Shown here in pieces: positions 16,563-24,447 of a stretch of 64,000 nucleotides of DNA. Within the stretch, counting starts at the first letter, position 1. Each line of letters opens with the position of its first letter. The notes beneath the pieces were generated by a model. It was not told where the DNA came from. It saw only the letters and a program-made list of their open reading frames with translations, and did not search any database. The translations under genes and the position numbers were made by a program. The stretch lies in assembly GCF_001750685.1 (NCBI RefSeq), contig NZ_CP017269.1, positions 5,125,416 to 5,189,415 on the forward strand, given 5' to 3'. Source of the stretch: Geosporobacter ferrireducens (lineage in GTDB: Bacteria; Bacillota; Clostridia; Peptostreptococcales; Thermotaleaceae).

Positions 16563-17918
16563 TTGGCGAAATACAGGGAACTACCTTATACAAAATTAAA
16601 AAAGGTGTGTAATCCCAAGCAGTTTTCTTTTAAAACCACAGAAGAACTAATCCCATTGGAAGGAATCATTGGTCAAAACAGAGCGGTACAGGCAATGGCA
16701 TTTGGTTTGCAGGTTAAAAACTTGAGATATAACATTTTCGTTGTAGGCATAAAGGGAACCGGGAAAAAAAGCTATGTACAAAAGGTCGTAGAGCAAAAGG
16801 CACACCAGGAAAATACACCGGATGATTGGTGCTATGTATATAATTTTCAAGAACCGAGCCATCCAATTGCTTTAAGTATGCCGTCCGGAATGGGGAAAAT
16901 ACTCTGTGAAGACATGAATTTACTTGTACAGGATTTATTGACAGAGATTCCTAAAGCATTTTCTGGAGATGATTATGAGCGGCAGAAAACAGAAATCGTT
17001 AAAAAATATCAAGAGGAAAGAAATCAGTTATTAGAACAATTAACGGAGTATAGTAGAGAAAATGATTTTATGATTAAAAATACAAGTACTGGATTTATGC
17101 TAGCACCTATGTTGGATGGGGAAGTAGTAGGCGATAAGGAATTTGAAGACTTAGCAGAAGAACAGAAAGAGATGATTGAAAAGAAGGCTGAATATGTGCA
17201 ATTAAAAGCAGTCGAAATTTTAAGGAAAATGAAGGCTTTAGAAAGAGATGCCAAAAGGCAAATTCGGGAATTGGAAAGCAGAATAGGACTTTTTGTAGTA
17301 GAGCCCTTGTTAGATGAATTATATGATAAATATAAGGCACATAGCAGGATTCTCGAGTATTTAAAAAATGTGCAAAACGATGTGATAGAGAACATTGATG
17401 ATTTTGATTTATCCGAGGATGAGCAAACAGAGGTACTAACAAGAAAATCTGAAAATAGTTTCGTAAAAAAGTACAAGGTAAACATTTTTGTTGACAACAG
17501 CAATGCAGAAGGTGCTCCTGTTATTATAGAAAGTAATCCAAACTACAATAATTTAGTTGGAAGGATAGAGTACGAGAACGAGCAGGGTACTTTGAAGACG
17601 GATTTCTTAATGGTAAAGCCTGGCGCAATCCATAGGGCTAACGGTGGTTATCTGATTCTCCAGGCAAATCAAATATTATCAAATTTCCAATCCTGGGATA
17701 CTTTAAAAAGAACTTTGGAAACAGGAGAGATTAGCGTAGAAAGCATCAGGAGTCAATTAGGTATTGTAGATATTGCATCTCTAAAGCCAGAGCCGATACC
17801 TGTGAATATAAAGGTGATCATGATTGGTAACCCATATTTGTATCGACTGCTACATTCAGTGTATAGGTCAATTTTTATAAATGTAAAAAAACCTCCTACG
17901 CAGTATGGGAGGTTTTAA
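16563..17918 (+). CDS. Lon-like ATP-dependent protease, N-terminal half (gene split by an integrated element)
   Basis: This is the first part of a large Lon-related protease of the AAA_32 type. It shows EGIIGQNRAVQAMAFGLQV, Walker A-like VVGIKGTGKKSYV (about residues 60-72), a long helical insert (about 140-290), NGGYLILQA (Walker B region) and sensor-like VIMIGNPYLYRLL. The family normally runs to about 790 residues, but here Arg428 is the last native residue. From 17845 the frame enters an integrated element and ends after 23 foreign codons. The ATPase part is nearly complete; the protease domain is at 21410-22510. Precise excision would rejoin both halves in frame as 791 residues. As it stands the product would be a truncated ATPase without protease activity. 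Confidence 0.93.
   Translation: MAKYRELPYTKLKKVCNPKQFSFKTTEELIPLEGIIGQNRAVQAMAFGLQVKNLRYNIFVVGIKGTGKKSYVQKVVEQKAHQENTPDDWCYVYNFQEPSHPIALSMPSGMGKILCEDMNLLVQDLLTEIPKAFSGDDYERQKTEIVKKYQEERNQLLEQLTEYSRENDFMIKNTSTGFMLAPMLDGEVVGDKEFEDLAEEQKEMIEKKAEYVQLKAVEILRKMKALERDAKRQIRELESRIGLFVVEPLLDELYDKYKAHSRILEYLKNVQNDVIENIDDFDLSEDEQTEVLTRKSENSFVKKYKVNIFVDNSNAEGAPVIIESNPNYNNLVGRIEYENEQGTLKTDFLMVKPGAIHRANGGYLILQANQILSNFQSWDTLKRTLETGEISVESIRSQLGIVDIASLKPEPIPVNIKVIMIGNPYLYRLLHSVYRSIFINVKKPPTQYGRF
17845..17860. repeat. attL: core GACTGCT plus element arm ACATTCAGT
   Basis: Host sequence ends at TTGTATC; the shared core is 17845-17851. The following ACATTCAGT (17852-17860) is the inverted copy of ACTGAATGT near attR. 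Confidence 0.85.
17885..17916 (-). terminator. Terminator of the AGCS symporter gene
   Basis: AAAACCTCC (17888-17896) pairs with GGAGGTTTT (17908-17916). On the minus strand the stem is followed by seven T. It lies 34 bases inside attL, and the stop codon of the truncated protease frame (17916-17918) abuts it. Confidence 0.85.
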
Positions 17919-17927
17919 GTGATTATC

Positions 17928-19379
17928 TTATCTTTTGCCAGCCTGCTTATTTCTAGCTGTCCAGAAATCAGCATTTTTAATTCCAAGTTTAGCTGGATCG
18001 AATACTGGATCTTTTCCTTGTGCTCTTTGCTCTTCATAGTCTTTAAGTGCATCAAATGCAGGCTTTCTAAGGATAACGATAGCAATGATGTTTAACCAAG
18101 CCATTAATCCTACCCCGATGTCACCTAGGCCCCATGCTAATTCAGCAGTTCTAATAGCGCCGTAGTAGATAGATACAAGTAATAAGATTCTTAATATGTT
18201 GATTGCGATCTTTCTGTTGTTACCTTTTTTAAATAGGTAGGCAATATTTGTTTCTGCATAGTAATAATATGCCATCAATGTTGTAAATGCAAAGAAGAAC
18301 AATGCAATCGCAACAAATGGAGCACCAAATCTTGGCATTAATGTTTCAACAGCTTTTTGTGTGAATGCAGGTCCAACATTTACGCCAGGAAGTTTTTCTA
18401 CTAAGAAACCGCCTGCAGGATTATTGATATTATAGGAGCCTGTAATTAAGATCATGAAAGCTGTAGCGGAGCATACAAATAGTGTATCTACATATACAGA
18501 GAAGGCTTGAACAAGACCTTGCTTTGTTGGGTGAGATACTTCTGCTGCAGCTGCAGCCATTGGACCAGTACCTTGACCAGCTTCGTTAGAGTAGATACCA
18601 CGCTTAACGCCCCAGGATACTGCCATACCGATGATACCGGCGAAAGCTGGCTCGATGGCAAATGCGCTCTTAAATATTAAGCCGATTACTGCAGGAAGCT
18701 GTCCAATATTTAATAAGATGATTATCAAAGATACTAAGATATAACCAGTAGCCATGAATGGCACGATTAACTCAGCAGCTCTACCGATACGCTTAACACC
18801 ACCGAAGATGATTAAAGCGAGTAAAGCTACGATAATACCGCCTGTAACAACAGGACTTATACCAAATGCGTTTTGAACACCAGCAGCGATACTGTTGGAT
18901 TGTACACCCGGTAAGAAGAAACCCATTGCGATTACTGTAGAAACAGCGAATATCAAAGCATACCACTTCATACCCATACCTTTTTCGATATAGTATTGAG
19001 GACCTCCGCGATACTCACCATCAACTTCTTCTTTGTAAATCTGTGCCAATACAGATTCAACGAAGGCTGAACCTGCACCTAGGAAAGCGATTGCCCACAT
19101 CCAGAATACTGCTCCAGGACCACCCATTGCGATAGCCGTAGCAACACCGGCAATATTACCTGTACCTACACGACCGGAAACAGCAAGAGAGAAAGCTTGG
19201 AATGAAGATACACCTTGCTCTGAACTCTGGCCTCCAAACAGGAGTTTTACCATGTCCTTGATGTGACGGACTTGCAGGAATCGGGTTGCCACTGAGAAGT
19301 ATAAACCCACTCCTAAACATAGATAAATAAGTGCTTGACTCCACAAAATACCGTTTAGTGAGTCTACCAATTGAGCCAT
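17928..19379 (-). CDS. AGCS-family sodium/alanine (or glycine) symporter carried by the element
   Basis: The 483-residue protein has about ten membrane segments and the AGCS signature SGRVGTGNIAGVATAIAMGG, followed by GAVFWMW, GGPQYYIEKG and later SNEAGQGTGPMAAAAAE. It imports alanine, glycine or a similar amino acid with sodium. I start it at ATG 19379, preceded by GGAGGTGGAG; an in-frame upstream ATG would add 39 residues lacking family support. It runs opposite to the recombinase and has its own promoter-like sequence and terminator. Length is normal and no key segment is missing, so it appears functional. It is the only evident cargo gene of the element. Confidence 0.95.
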   Translation of the reverse strand: MAQLVDSLNGILWSQALIYLCLGVGLYFSVATRFLQVRHIKDMVKLLFGGQSSEQGVSSFQAFSLAVSGRVGTGNIAGVATAIAMGGPGAVFWMWAIAFLGAGSAFVESVLAQIYKEEVDGEYRGGPQYYIEKGMGMKWYALIFAVSTVIAMGFFLPGVQSNSIAAGVQNAFGISPVVTGGIIVALLALIIFGGVKRIGRAAELIVPFMATGYILVSLIIILLNIGQLPAVIGLIFKSAFAIEPAFAGIIGMAVSWGVKRGIYSNEAGQGTGPMAAAAAEVSHPTKQGLVQAFSVYVDTLFVCSATAFMILITGSYNINNPAGGFLVEKLPGVNVGPAFTQKAVETLMPRFGAPFVAIALFFFAFTTLMAYYYYAETNIAYLFKKGNNRKIAINILRILLLVSIYYGAIRTAELAWGLGDIGVGLMAWLNIIAIVILRKPAFDALKDYEEQRAQGKDPVFDPAKLGIKNADFWTARNKQAGKR

Positions 19380-19691
19380 TAACTCCACCTCCATAGTTGT
19401 TAAAATTTTTATAAAATTACTAAAAAATATTAAGTTAATAATACTACTTTTTTTGAAAAGAATCAATAAGCTTTTTTCATTTTTGTAACATTTCATGATG
19501 GAAAAATGTTCTGCTGAACAGATGAATCATGAATAAATTGCTAATCATAAGCGTATTTTGAGGAACTGATACGTTTTATATTATTGACATAATCAAAGAA
19601 AAATTATTCAAAAAAACAATAATTTAGATGAATCAGAATACTACTGAGCTACTAGACTACATAAATTTAAATTAGGAAGGAGGAATCTGTT
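19380..19691. other. Divergent promoter region inside the element
   Basis: These 312 AT-rich bases separate the leftward symporter gene from the rightward small-ORF/recombinase pair and must hold both promoters. Apart from the symporter promoter candidate at 19438-19466 I see no convincing pair of boxes, no glycine riboswitch and no strong hairpin. Confidence 0.6.
19438..19466 (-). promoter_or_regulatory. Promoter-like sequence for the AGCS symporter
   Basis: On the minus strand TTGATT (19466-19461), a 17-base spacer and TATTAT (19443-19438) form a sigma-A-like promoter, about 59 bases before the ATG. Confidence 0.5.
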
Positions 19692-19820
19692 ATGGAGAAT
19701 ATCAAAAAAACGAAAATCTTGCGCCAGTATGGAGATGAAGAGCTGGAAGCGATTCTTACAGCTATAGTAATGGAGGAACTTGCCAAAGGCGAAAATCAAT
19801 CGACGGAGGATTATGAATAA
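19692..19820 (+). CDS. 42-codon protein upstream of the recombinase (candidate recombination accessory factor)
   Basis: ATG at 19692 is preceded by a near-perfect AGGAAGGAGG ribosome site at the right distance, and the frame runs 42 codons to TAA at 19818-19820. The product begins MENIKKTKILRQYGDEELEA and contains a probable amphipathic helix ILTAIVMEELAKGE, ending acidic. It lies 2 bases before the recombinase ATG, so the two are translated together. I do not recognise the family. Its size and position suit a directionality factor or a regulator of the recombinase, but this is inference. The strong ribosome site and the tight coupling argue that it is a real gene. Confidence 0.72.
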   Translation: MENIKKTKILRQYGDEELEAILTAIVMEELAKGENQSTEDYE

Positions 19821-19822
19821 AA

Positions 19823-21376
19823 ATGAAAATTTGGTATGTGGGTATTTATGCAAGGGTTTCTACTACGAAAGACGAGCAAAAAGACTCCATACAAACACAA
19901 ATTCAGAGTTTGCAAGAATGGATTCGTAAGAGCAATCAAGGGAACTTAGAGAGATATGAGGTTGTGAAAACTTTTCAAGATCACGGAATATCCGGTGCTA
20001 CCTTTGAGAGAGATGATTTCGATGAAATGAAAAAATATATTGAGCAAGGTAAAATAAATATGGTGTTGACCAGAGATTTATCTCGTTTAGGGAGAAATTA
20101 TATATTGGCTGGCTACTATCTGGAAGACTATTTTAAAATAAACAATATAAGATTTGTTTCAGTATTAGATCATGTAGATACAGTTGATGAGATCAATGAT
20201 ATTGTTCCGTTCAAAAATGTTTTGAATGAAATGTATATCAAAGATTGTTCAAGAAGGAGTCGGGATGGACTAAAGCAGAGAATGATCCGCGGAAGCTATA
20301 TTGGTTCTAAGCCGCCTTACGGATATATGAAAATGATCATAGAAGAAAATGGGCAAAAAACCATTAAACTAGTACCTGCCGAGGATGAAACCACAGTAGT
20401 GGTGAAGGAAATATTTCAGTTGTATTTAAAAGGATGGGGGTATACGAGAATTGCAAATCAGCTAAATGACAGAGAAATACCTTCCCCAGCTTCACGCATT
20501 GGTTTTCCGTTGTCAAAATGGTATCGTTGGAATGAAAATGGTGTGAAATCAATCCTAACCAATCCAAAATATGGTGGAATCATGGTCCAGGGACAGTATA
20601 AGAAAATCAGTTATAAGCTTAAAAAAACAGTAAAGCTGCCTCAGGAGAACTGGATTTATAGTGGAGAATTTCAAGGTATTGTATCTAAAGATGTATTTTT
20701 AAAGGTTCAAGAGGAAATGGAGAACAGAAGGAGCTCAGGTATAAAAAAACAAGAAAAAGCCTATTTATTTAGCCATAAAATTATATGTGGAGATTGTGGC
20801 GGTGCAATGGGGTATCAAAAAAAGTACCAGGGATATCGGTGCATAAATGGCCAACGAGGTGGAAACCGTTGTACATCCCATAGCATTAAAGAGGATTTTT
20901 TGCTGTTGAAAATTAAAGAAGATATTCAATCTTATAGCGAGAAACTGAAAATTGAAAAGACTGTGCACCGGATGGATTTTTCGGTAAATAAGAAAAAAGA
21001 AGGCATACAGGTGCGTTTGACGGAGACAGAAGATCAATTAAAAAGAATTGAAGGGAAGCTTAAAAAATTATATGAGGATCGATTGGAAGAACATATATCA
21101 AAAGAGTTGTTCCTAAATTTTTCAAAAGAAATTGAAGAAAAACGGAAAATGTTATTAAAGAAAAAAGACCTCTTGCAAGAGCAGCTGACAAGTGTAAATC
21201 ATGATATGGATCAATGGAGGGAAGGGCTTCGGGAAAGAATCAAGGAACTATTTACTTTTAAAAAACCTACGAATGGATTTATTGATAAACTGATAAAAGA
21301 AATTATTGTTTTTGAAAGTAAGGATAAGCAAGGGAGGATCATTGAGATACACTATAAATTTCGAGATCCTGTTTAA
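19823..21376 (+). CDS. Large serine recombinase (site-specific integrase)
   Basis: The 517-residue protein has a resolvase-type catalytic domain (about 4-150) with IYARVSTTKDEQKDS, where Ser13 is the nucleophile, and TRDLSRLGRNYI. The pfam 'Recombinase' DNA-binding domain follows (about 165-290, PPYGYMKM and GWGYTRIANQLNDREIPSP). Next comes a zinc ribbon with Cys322, Cys325, Cys340 and Cys350, then a coiled-coil segment (about 380-460). The architecture is that of TnpX/TndX, phage integrases and SpoIVCA. It stands at the right end of the element 41 bases from the attR core, and its orientation relative to attP is typical. It is the evident agent of integration and excision of this element. 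No GGAGG is at ideal distance (19805-19809 is 13 bases away), so translation may depend on the small gene before it. Confidence 0.95.
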   Translation: MKIWYVGIYARVSTTKDEQKDSIQTQIQSLQEWIRKSNQGNLERYEVVKTFQDHGISGATFERDDFDEMKKYIEQGKINMVLTRDLSRLGRNYILAGYYLEDYFKINNIRFVSVLDHVDTVDEINDIVPFKNVLNEMYIKDCSRRSRDGLKQRMIRGSYIGSKPPYGYMKMIIEENGQKTIKLVPAEDETTVVVKEIFQLYLKGWGYTRIANQLNDREIPSPASRIGFPLSKWYRWNENGVKSILTNPKYGGIMVQGQYKKISYKLKKTVKLPQENWIYSGEFQGIVSKDVFLKVQEEMENRRSSGIKKQEKAYLFSHKIICGDCGGAMGYQKKYQGYRCINGQRGGNRCTSHSIKEDFLLLKIKEDIQSYSEKLKIEKTVHRMDFSVNKKKEGIQVRLTETEDQLKRIEGKLKKLYEDRLEEHISKELFLNFSKEIEEKRKMLLKKKDLLQEQLTSVNHDMDQWREGLRERIKELFTFKKPTNGFIDKLIKEIIVFESKDKQGRIIEIHYKFRDPV

Positions 21377-21404
21377 AAAATGGAATGCAATCAAAAATCT
21401 AAAT

Positions 21405-21423
21405 ACTGAATGTGGAGACTGCT
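21405..21423. repeat. attR: element arm ACTGAATGT plus core GACTGCT
   Basis: ACTGAATGT (21405-21413), GGA, then the core (21417-21423), after which host coding sequence resumes as TTATGCAGTGGACG. Confidence 0.85.
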
Positions 21424-22510
21424 TTATGCAGTGGACGATGAATTTGAAAAGCTTTTTAAAGTGAAGGTAGACTTTGATGATAAGATGGATACTGGAAAGG
21501 AAAATGAGCTTAAAATTGCTCAATTCATTAGCTATTACTGCAAAAGAAAAAACATTAAGCATTTGGATGCAACCGGTGTTGCTAAGGTTATAGAATATTG
21601 CAGCAGAATCGCAGAAAATCAAAATAAGTTATCAACACGCTTTAGTAAAATTGCAGAATTGCTAATAGAAGCGGATGCTTGGGCAGAAGTAGATAAGGAA
21701 CCGTATATCCGTGATAAACATATCAAAAAAGCCTATGATGAAAAGATTTATCGAAACAATATGATAGAAGAGAAAATGCTGGAGATGTACAAAACAAGAA
21801 AAGTCATTATCGATATTAAGGAAAGAAAAATAGGCCGAATTAATGGATTATCTGTTATGAATCTGGGTGATCATGTGTTTGGGAAACCATCAGTCATTAC
21901 AGCTACGACTTTTATTGGCCACAAAGGAGTTATTAATATTGAGCGGGAAGTCGAAATGAGTGGTAGTATCCATGATAAAGGGGTAATGATTCTGGAGGGC
22001 TATTTAAGCGAAAAGTTTGCTCAAGATGTGCCACTCTCCCTTACAGGGAAGATATGCTTTGAACAATCTTATGGCGGGATCGATGGAGATAGTGCTTCCA
22101 GTACAGAACTATATGCACTGTTATCGAGTCTGGGAGATGTACCGCTCAAACAATACATTGCGGTAACCGGTTCGGTGAACCAAAAAGGCGAGATTCAACC
22201 AGTTGGGGGGGTAACGGAAAAAATAGAAGGATTTTTCGATATTTGCAACCACTTTGGTCTTACAGGTGATCAGGGAGTCATGATTCCTTATCAAAATATT
22301 GAGGATCTGGTTTTAAAGGACGAGGTGATTCGTGCAGTACAAAAAGGAATTTTCCATATCTATCCTGTATCCAGCATTGAAGAAGGAATAGAGATACTAA
22401 CGGATAAATCGTATCTTGATATATATGAGCGTATTAAAGGGAAATTGCATAAATATGCTGACTCAGACAATCAATCCACTGCTTCAGGAAAAAACTTAAA
22501 GAGGAAATAA
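21410..22510 (+). CDS. Lon-like ATP-dependent protease, C-terminal half (gene split by an integrated element)
   Basis: From Arg3 onward the frame continues the protease gene broken at 17845: LLYAVDDEFEKLFKVKVDFDD, the AAA+ lid, then the Lon proteolytic domain. Catalytic Ser is in DGDSASS (codon 22091) and catalytic Lys in GGVTEKIEG (codon 22220). They are 43 residues apart, the spacing seen in E. coli Lon. The nominal ATG at 21410 lies inside the element arm and has no ribosome site, so this half is probably not translated while the element is integrated. Joined to the first half it gives a 791-residue protein of normal family length. The reading frame is intact throughout, with no decay. A terminator follows. 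Confidence 0.92.
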   Translation: MWRLLYAVDDEFEKLFKVKVDFDDKMDTGKENELKIAQFISYYCKRKNIKHLDATGVAKVIEYCSRIAENQNKLSTRFSKIAELLIEADAWAEVDKEPYIRDKHIKKAYDEKIYRNNMIEEKMLEMYKTRKVIIDIKERKIGRINGLSVMNLGDHVFGKPSVITATTFIGHKGVINIEREVEMSGSIHDKGVMILEGYLSEKFAQDVPLSLTGKICFEQSYGGIDGDSASSTELYALLSSLGDVPLKQYIAVTGSVNQKGEIQPVGGVTEKIEGFFDICNHFGLTGDQGVMIPYQNIEDLVLKDEVIRAVQKGIFHIYPVSSIEEGIEILTDKSYLDIYERIKGKLHKYADSDNQSTASGKNLKRK

Positions 22511-22527
22511 TGGCGGTTTTAGGAAAT

Positions 22528-22547
22528 AGAGCGGATTCGCTCTTTTT
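22528..22547 (+). terminator. Intrinsic terminator after the protease gene
   Basis: AGAGCG (22528-22533), loop GATT, CGCTCT (22538-22543), then TTTT. Confidence 0.8.
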
Positions 22548-22761
22548 CTGCTTATATTATATCATTAGCAAGTTATTAATAATTAAAATTATGTAAAGAC
22601 TTCATAAAATGGAGGAATTTCTCAATCGGATATGGTATATTTTAAAAGGACAAAGTTTTCTGCATTGAAAGTAGGATAAAAAAATGAAAAAAGATAAAAT
22701 ATAACAATAGTTAGTATGAAATGTAATGAAAGCTATTATAGAATCAAGGAGGTAAATAAAT

Positions 22762-23949
22762 ATGAGCAGCATACATGAATTACCTTTTTTACAAGAAAAG
22801 ATTCAGGAACTAAAAGATCAAGGAGTATATCGAAGACTGCCCATCTTAGAAGGGGCGAATGAATCTGAGATTGTACTTAACGGAAAAAGAGTGATTAATC
22901 TTTCTTCTAACAATTACCTGGGATTTGCCAATCACCCAAGATTAAAAAAAGCATCTATCGAGGCAGTAGAAAAATATGGTGTAGGTGCAGGTGCCGTGAG
23001 GACAATTATTGGAAATATGGATATTCATGAAGAAATGGAGACCCTTTTAGCAACATTTAAACGGGAAGAGGCTGTAATGACTTTCCAATCCGGTTTTAAT
23101 TGCAATGCCGGAACCATACAAGCAGTAACAGAGGCCGGAGATATTATTATCTCAGATGAACTGAATCACGCGAGCATCATTGATGGAGCAAGATTAAGCA
23201 AAGCGGATAAGACAGTTTATAAACATAATGACATGAATCATCTTGAAAAAGTATTAAAAGAAAGTAGAGATAAATATAGAAACATACTGATCATTACCGA
23301 CGGTGTGTTCAGTATGGATGGAGACATTGCAGATTTACCTTCTATTGCTACTCTGGCGGAGAAGTATAATGCCATGACCTATGTTGATGATGCCCATGGC
23401 TCTGGTGTATTAGGAGAAAGTGGCCGAGGAACAGTAGATCATTTCCATCTGCACGGTAGGATTGATTTTAGCATTGGAACTCTGTCGAAGGCCATCGGTG
23501 TCATTGGTGGATATGTAGCAGGAAGTAAAACTGCTCAGGAATGGCTAAACCATAGAGGAAGACCTATCCTCTTCAGTACGGCTCTCCCGCCTGCTGCCGT
23601 GGGTGCGATTATGGAAGCAGTGAAAATGTTGATGGAAACCACCGAGTATACGGATAAGCTGTGGAAAAACGCCAGGTACTTCAAAGAGAAGTTAGGGAAA
23701 TTAGGCTTTAATACTGGTCACAGTCAAACACCTATTACTCCAGTAATTATTGGGGACGAAGCAAAGACGATGGAGTTTTCCAGAACCTTGCTTGATAATG
23801 GTGTATTCGCTTCGGGAATTGTATTTCCTACAGTTCAAAAGGGAACGGGAAGAGTTCGATGCATGGTAACGGCTGGACATACGGAAGAACAATTAGATCG
23901 TGCCATTGCTGCTTTTGAAAAAGTTGGAAAAGAAATGAATTTAATATAA
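22762..23949 (+). CDS. kbl: Glycine C-acetyltransferase (2-amino-3-ketobutyrate CoA ligase)
   Basis: The 395-residue enzyme belongs to the alpha-oxoamine synthase group of PLP enzymes. Visible motifs are [57 protein letters not shown], and [15 protein letters not shown] with the PLP lysine. It cleaves 2-amino-3-oxobutyrate with CoA to glycine and acetyl-CoA in threonine breakdown. The partner threonine dehydrogenase gene (tdh) is not adjacent. KBL is favoured over BioF, because no biotin gene is nearby and the sequence pattern fits; the pair can be hard to separate. A GGAGG site precedes the ATG, and the gene is monocistronic. Confidence 0.9.
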   Translation: MSSIHELPFLQEKIQELKDQGVYRRLPILEGANESEIVLNGKRVINLSSNNYLGFANHPRLKKASIEAVEKYGVGAGAVRTIIGNMDIHEEMETLLATFKREEAVMTFQSGFNCNAGTIQAVTEAGDIIISDELNHASIIDGARLSKADKTVYKHNDMNHLEKVLKESRDKYRNILIITDGVFSMDGDIADLPSIATLAEKYNAMTYVDDAHGSGVLGESGRGTVDHFHLHGRIDFSIGTLSKAIGVIGGYVAGSKTAQEWLNHRGRPILFSTALPPAAVGAIMEAVKMLMETTEYTDKLWKNARYFKEKLGKLGFNTGHSQTPITPVIIGDEAKTMEFSRTLLDNGVFASGIVFPTVQKGTGRVRCMVTAGHTEEQLDRAIAAFEKVGKEMNLI

Positions 23950-23964
23950 AATGAGTATAAAAAG

Positions 23965-23992
23965 TGACCGGATGATTTTCGGTCATTTTTTT
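23965..23992 (+). terminator. Intrinsic terminator after kbl
   Basis: TGACCG (23965-23970) pairs with CGGTCA (23980-23985), then TTTTTTT. Confidence 0.85.
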
Positions 23993-24109
23993 ATCGTAGT
24001 AAATTTATTCATTCACATGATTCTTAAAGCTTGTTGTATAATAATATATAAGTTGTAATAGCTTTATTGCAATTTATATAATATCTAAATCTACATTGAG
24101 GTGATGGGA

Positions 24110-24391
24110 ATGATTATCGGGACATGTACTGTAGAATTAGTGATGTTTGAACCAAATTCCCTAAAGGAAAAAAGACATATCATAAAAAGTCTGATTGGAA
24201 GACTTCAGTCTAGATTTAATGCTTCCATAGCAGAGATAGATCTACAGGAGAAGTGGAAGAGTGCGGTGATTGGTGTTGCCTGTGTAACAACCACTACAAA
24301 GCATGCAAATCAGATGATTGATAATATAATTAAGTTTATTGAGGGGGATAATAGGGTAGAGATTGTACAGTTACATATTGAAATATTATAG
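24110..24391 (+). CDS. YlxP/DUF503 family protein
   Basis: The 93-residue protein begins MIIGTCTVELVMFEPNSLKE and contains LKEKRHIIKSLIGRLQSRFN and SIAEIDLQEKW, the DUF503 (YlxP) pattern. The fold is a small ferredoxin-like alpha/beta unit; a role in ribosome or translation-factor biology is inferred from the usual location of ylxP between infB and rbfA. Here it is detached from that operon. GAGGTG lies 7 bases before the ATG at 24110; a GTG at 24101 is the only upstream alternative. Confidence 0.88.
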   Translation: MIIGTCTVELVMFEPNSLKEKRHIIKSLIGRLQSRFNASIAEIDLQEKWKSAVIGVACVTTTTKHANQMIDNIIKFIEGDNRVEIVQLHIEIL

Positions 24392-24447
24392 TATTTATTT
24401 TCTATATCCATTGATAACAAAGGAATAAACAGAAAGGTGAGGATATT

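Larger units (their letters stand above)
17845..21423 (+). mobile_element. 3.57-kb serine-recombinase element inserted in the Lon-like protease gene
   Basis: The element is bounded by direct copies of GACTGCT at 17845-17851 and 21417-21423; core-to-core distance is 3,572 bp. Inside are an AGCS symporter on the minus strand, a 42-codon gene and a large serine recombinase on the plus strand. Host codons CGA CTG CT at the left resume as CTG CTT TAT at the right, so excision restores an uninterrupted frame. The rejoined element ends would give ACTGAATGT, GGAGACTGCT, ACATTCAGT: 9-bp perfect inverted arms around the core, as expected for a serine-integrase attP. Base composition is not strikingly different from the host. 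It could be a mobile element or a developmentally excised intervening sequence. Confidence 0.93.

Noticed and set aside
17928-19379. Symporter as a native chromosomal gene beside the protease
   Set aside because: It lies wholly between attL and attR; the protease reading frame continues exactly across it, so it belongs to the insertion.
19584-19625. TTGACA upstream of the small ORF as a promoter
   Set aside because: No acceptable -10 box lies 16-18 bases downstream.
19380-19691. Glycine riboswitch before the symporter
   Set aside because: None of the conserved aptamer motifs is present; the region is plain AT-rich sequence.
16563-22510. Protease halves as two independent genes
   Set aside because: The C-terminal half has no ribosome site, its ATG is in the element arm, and the families and frames join perfectly at the shared core.
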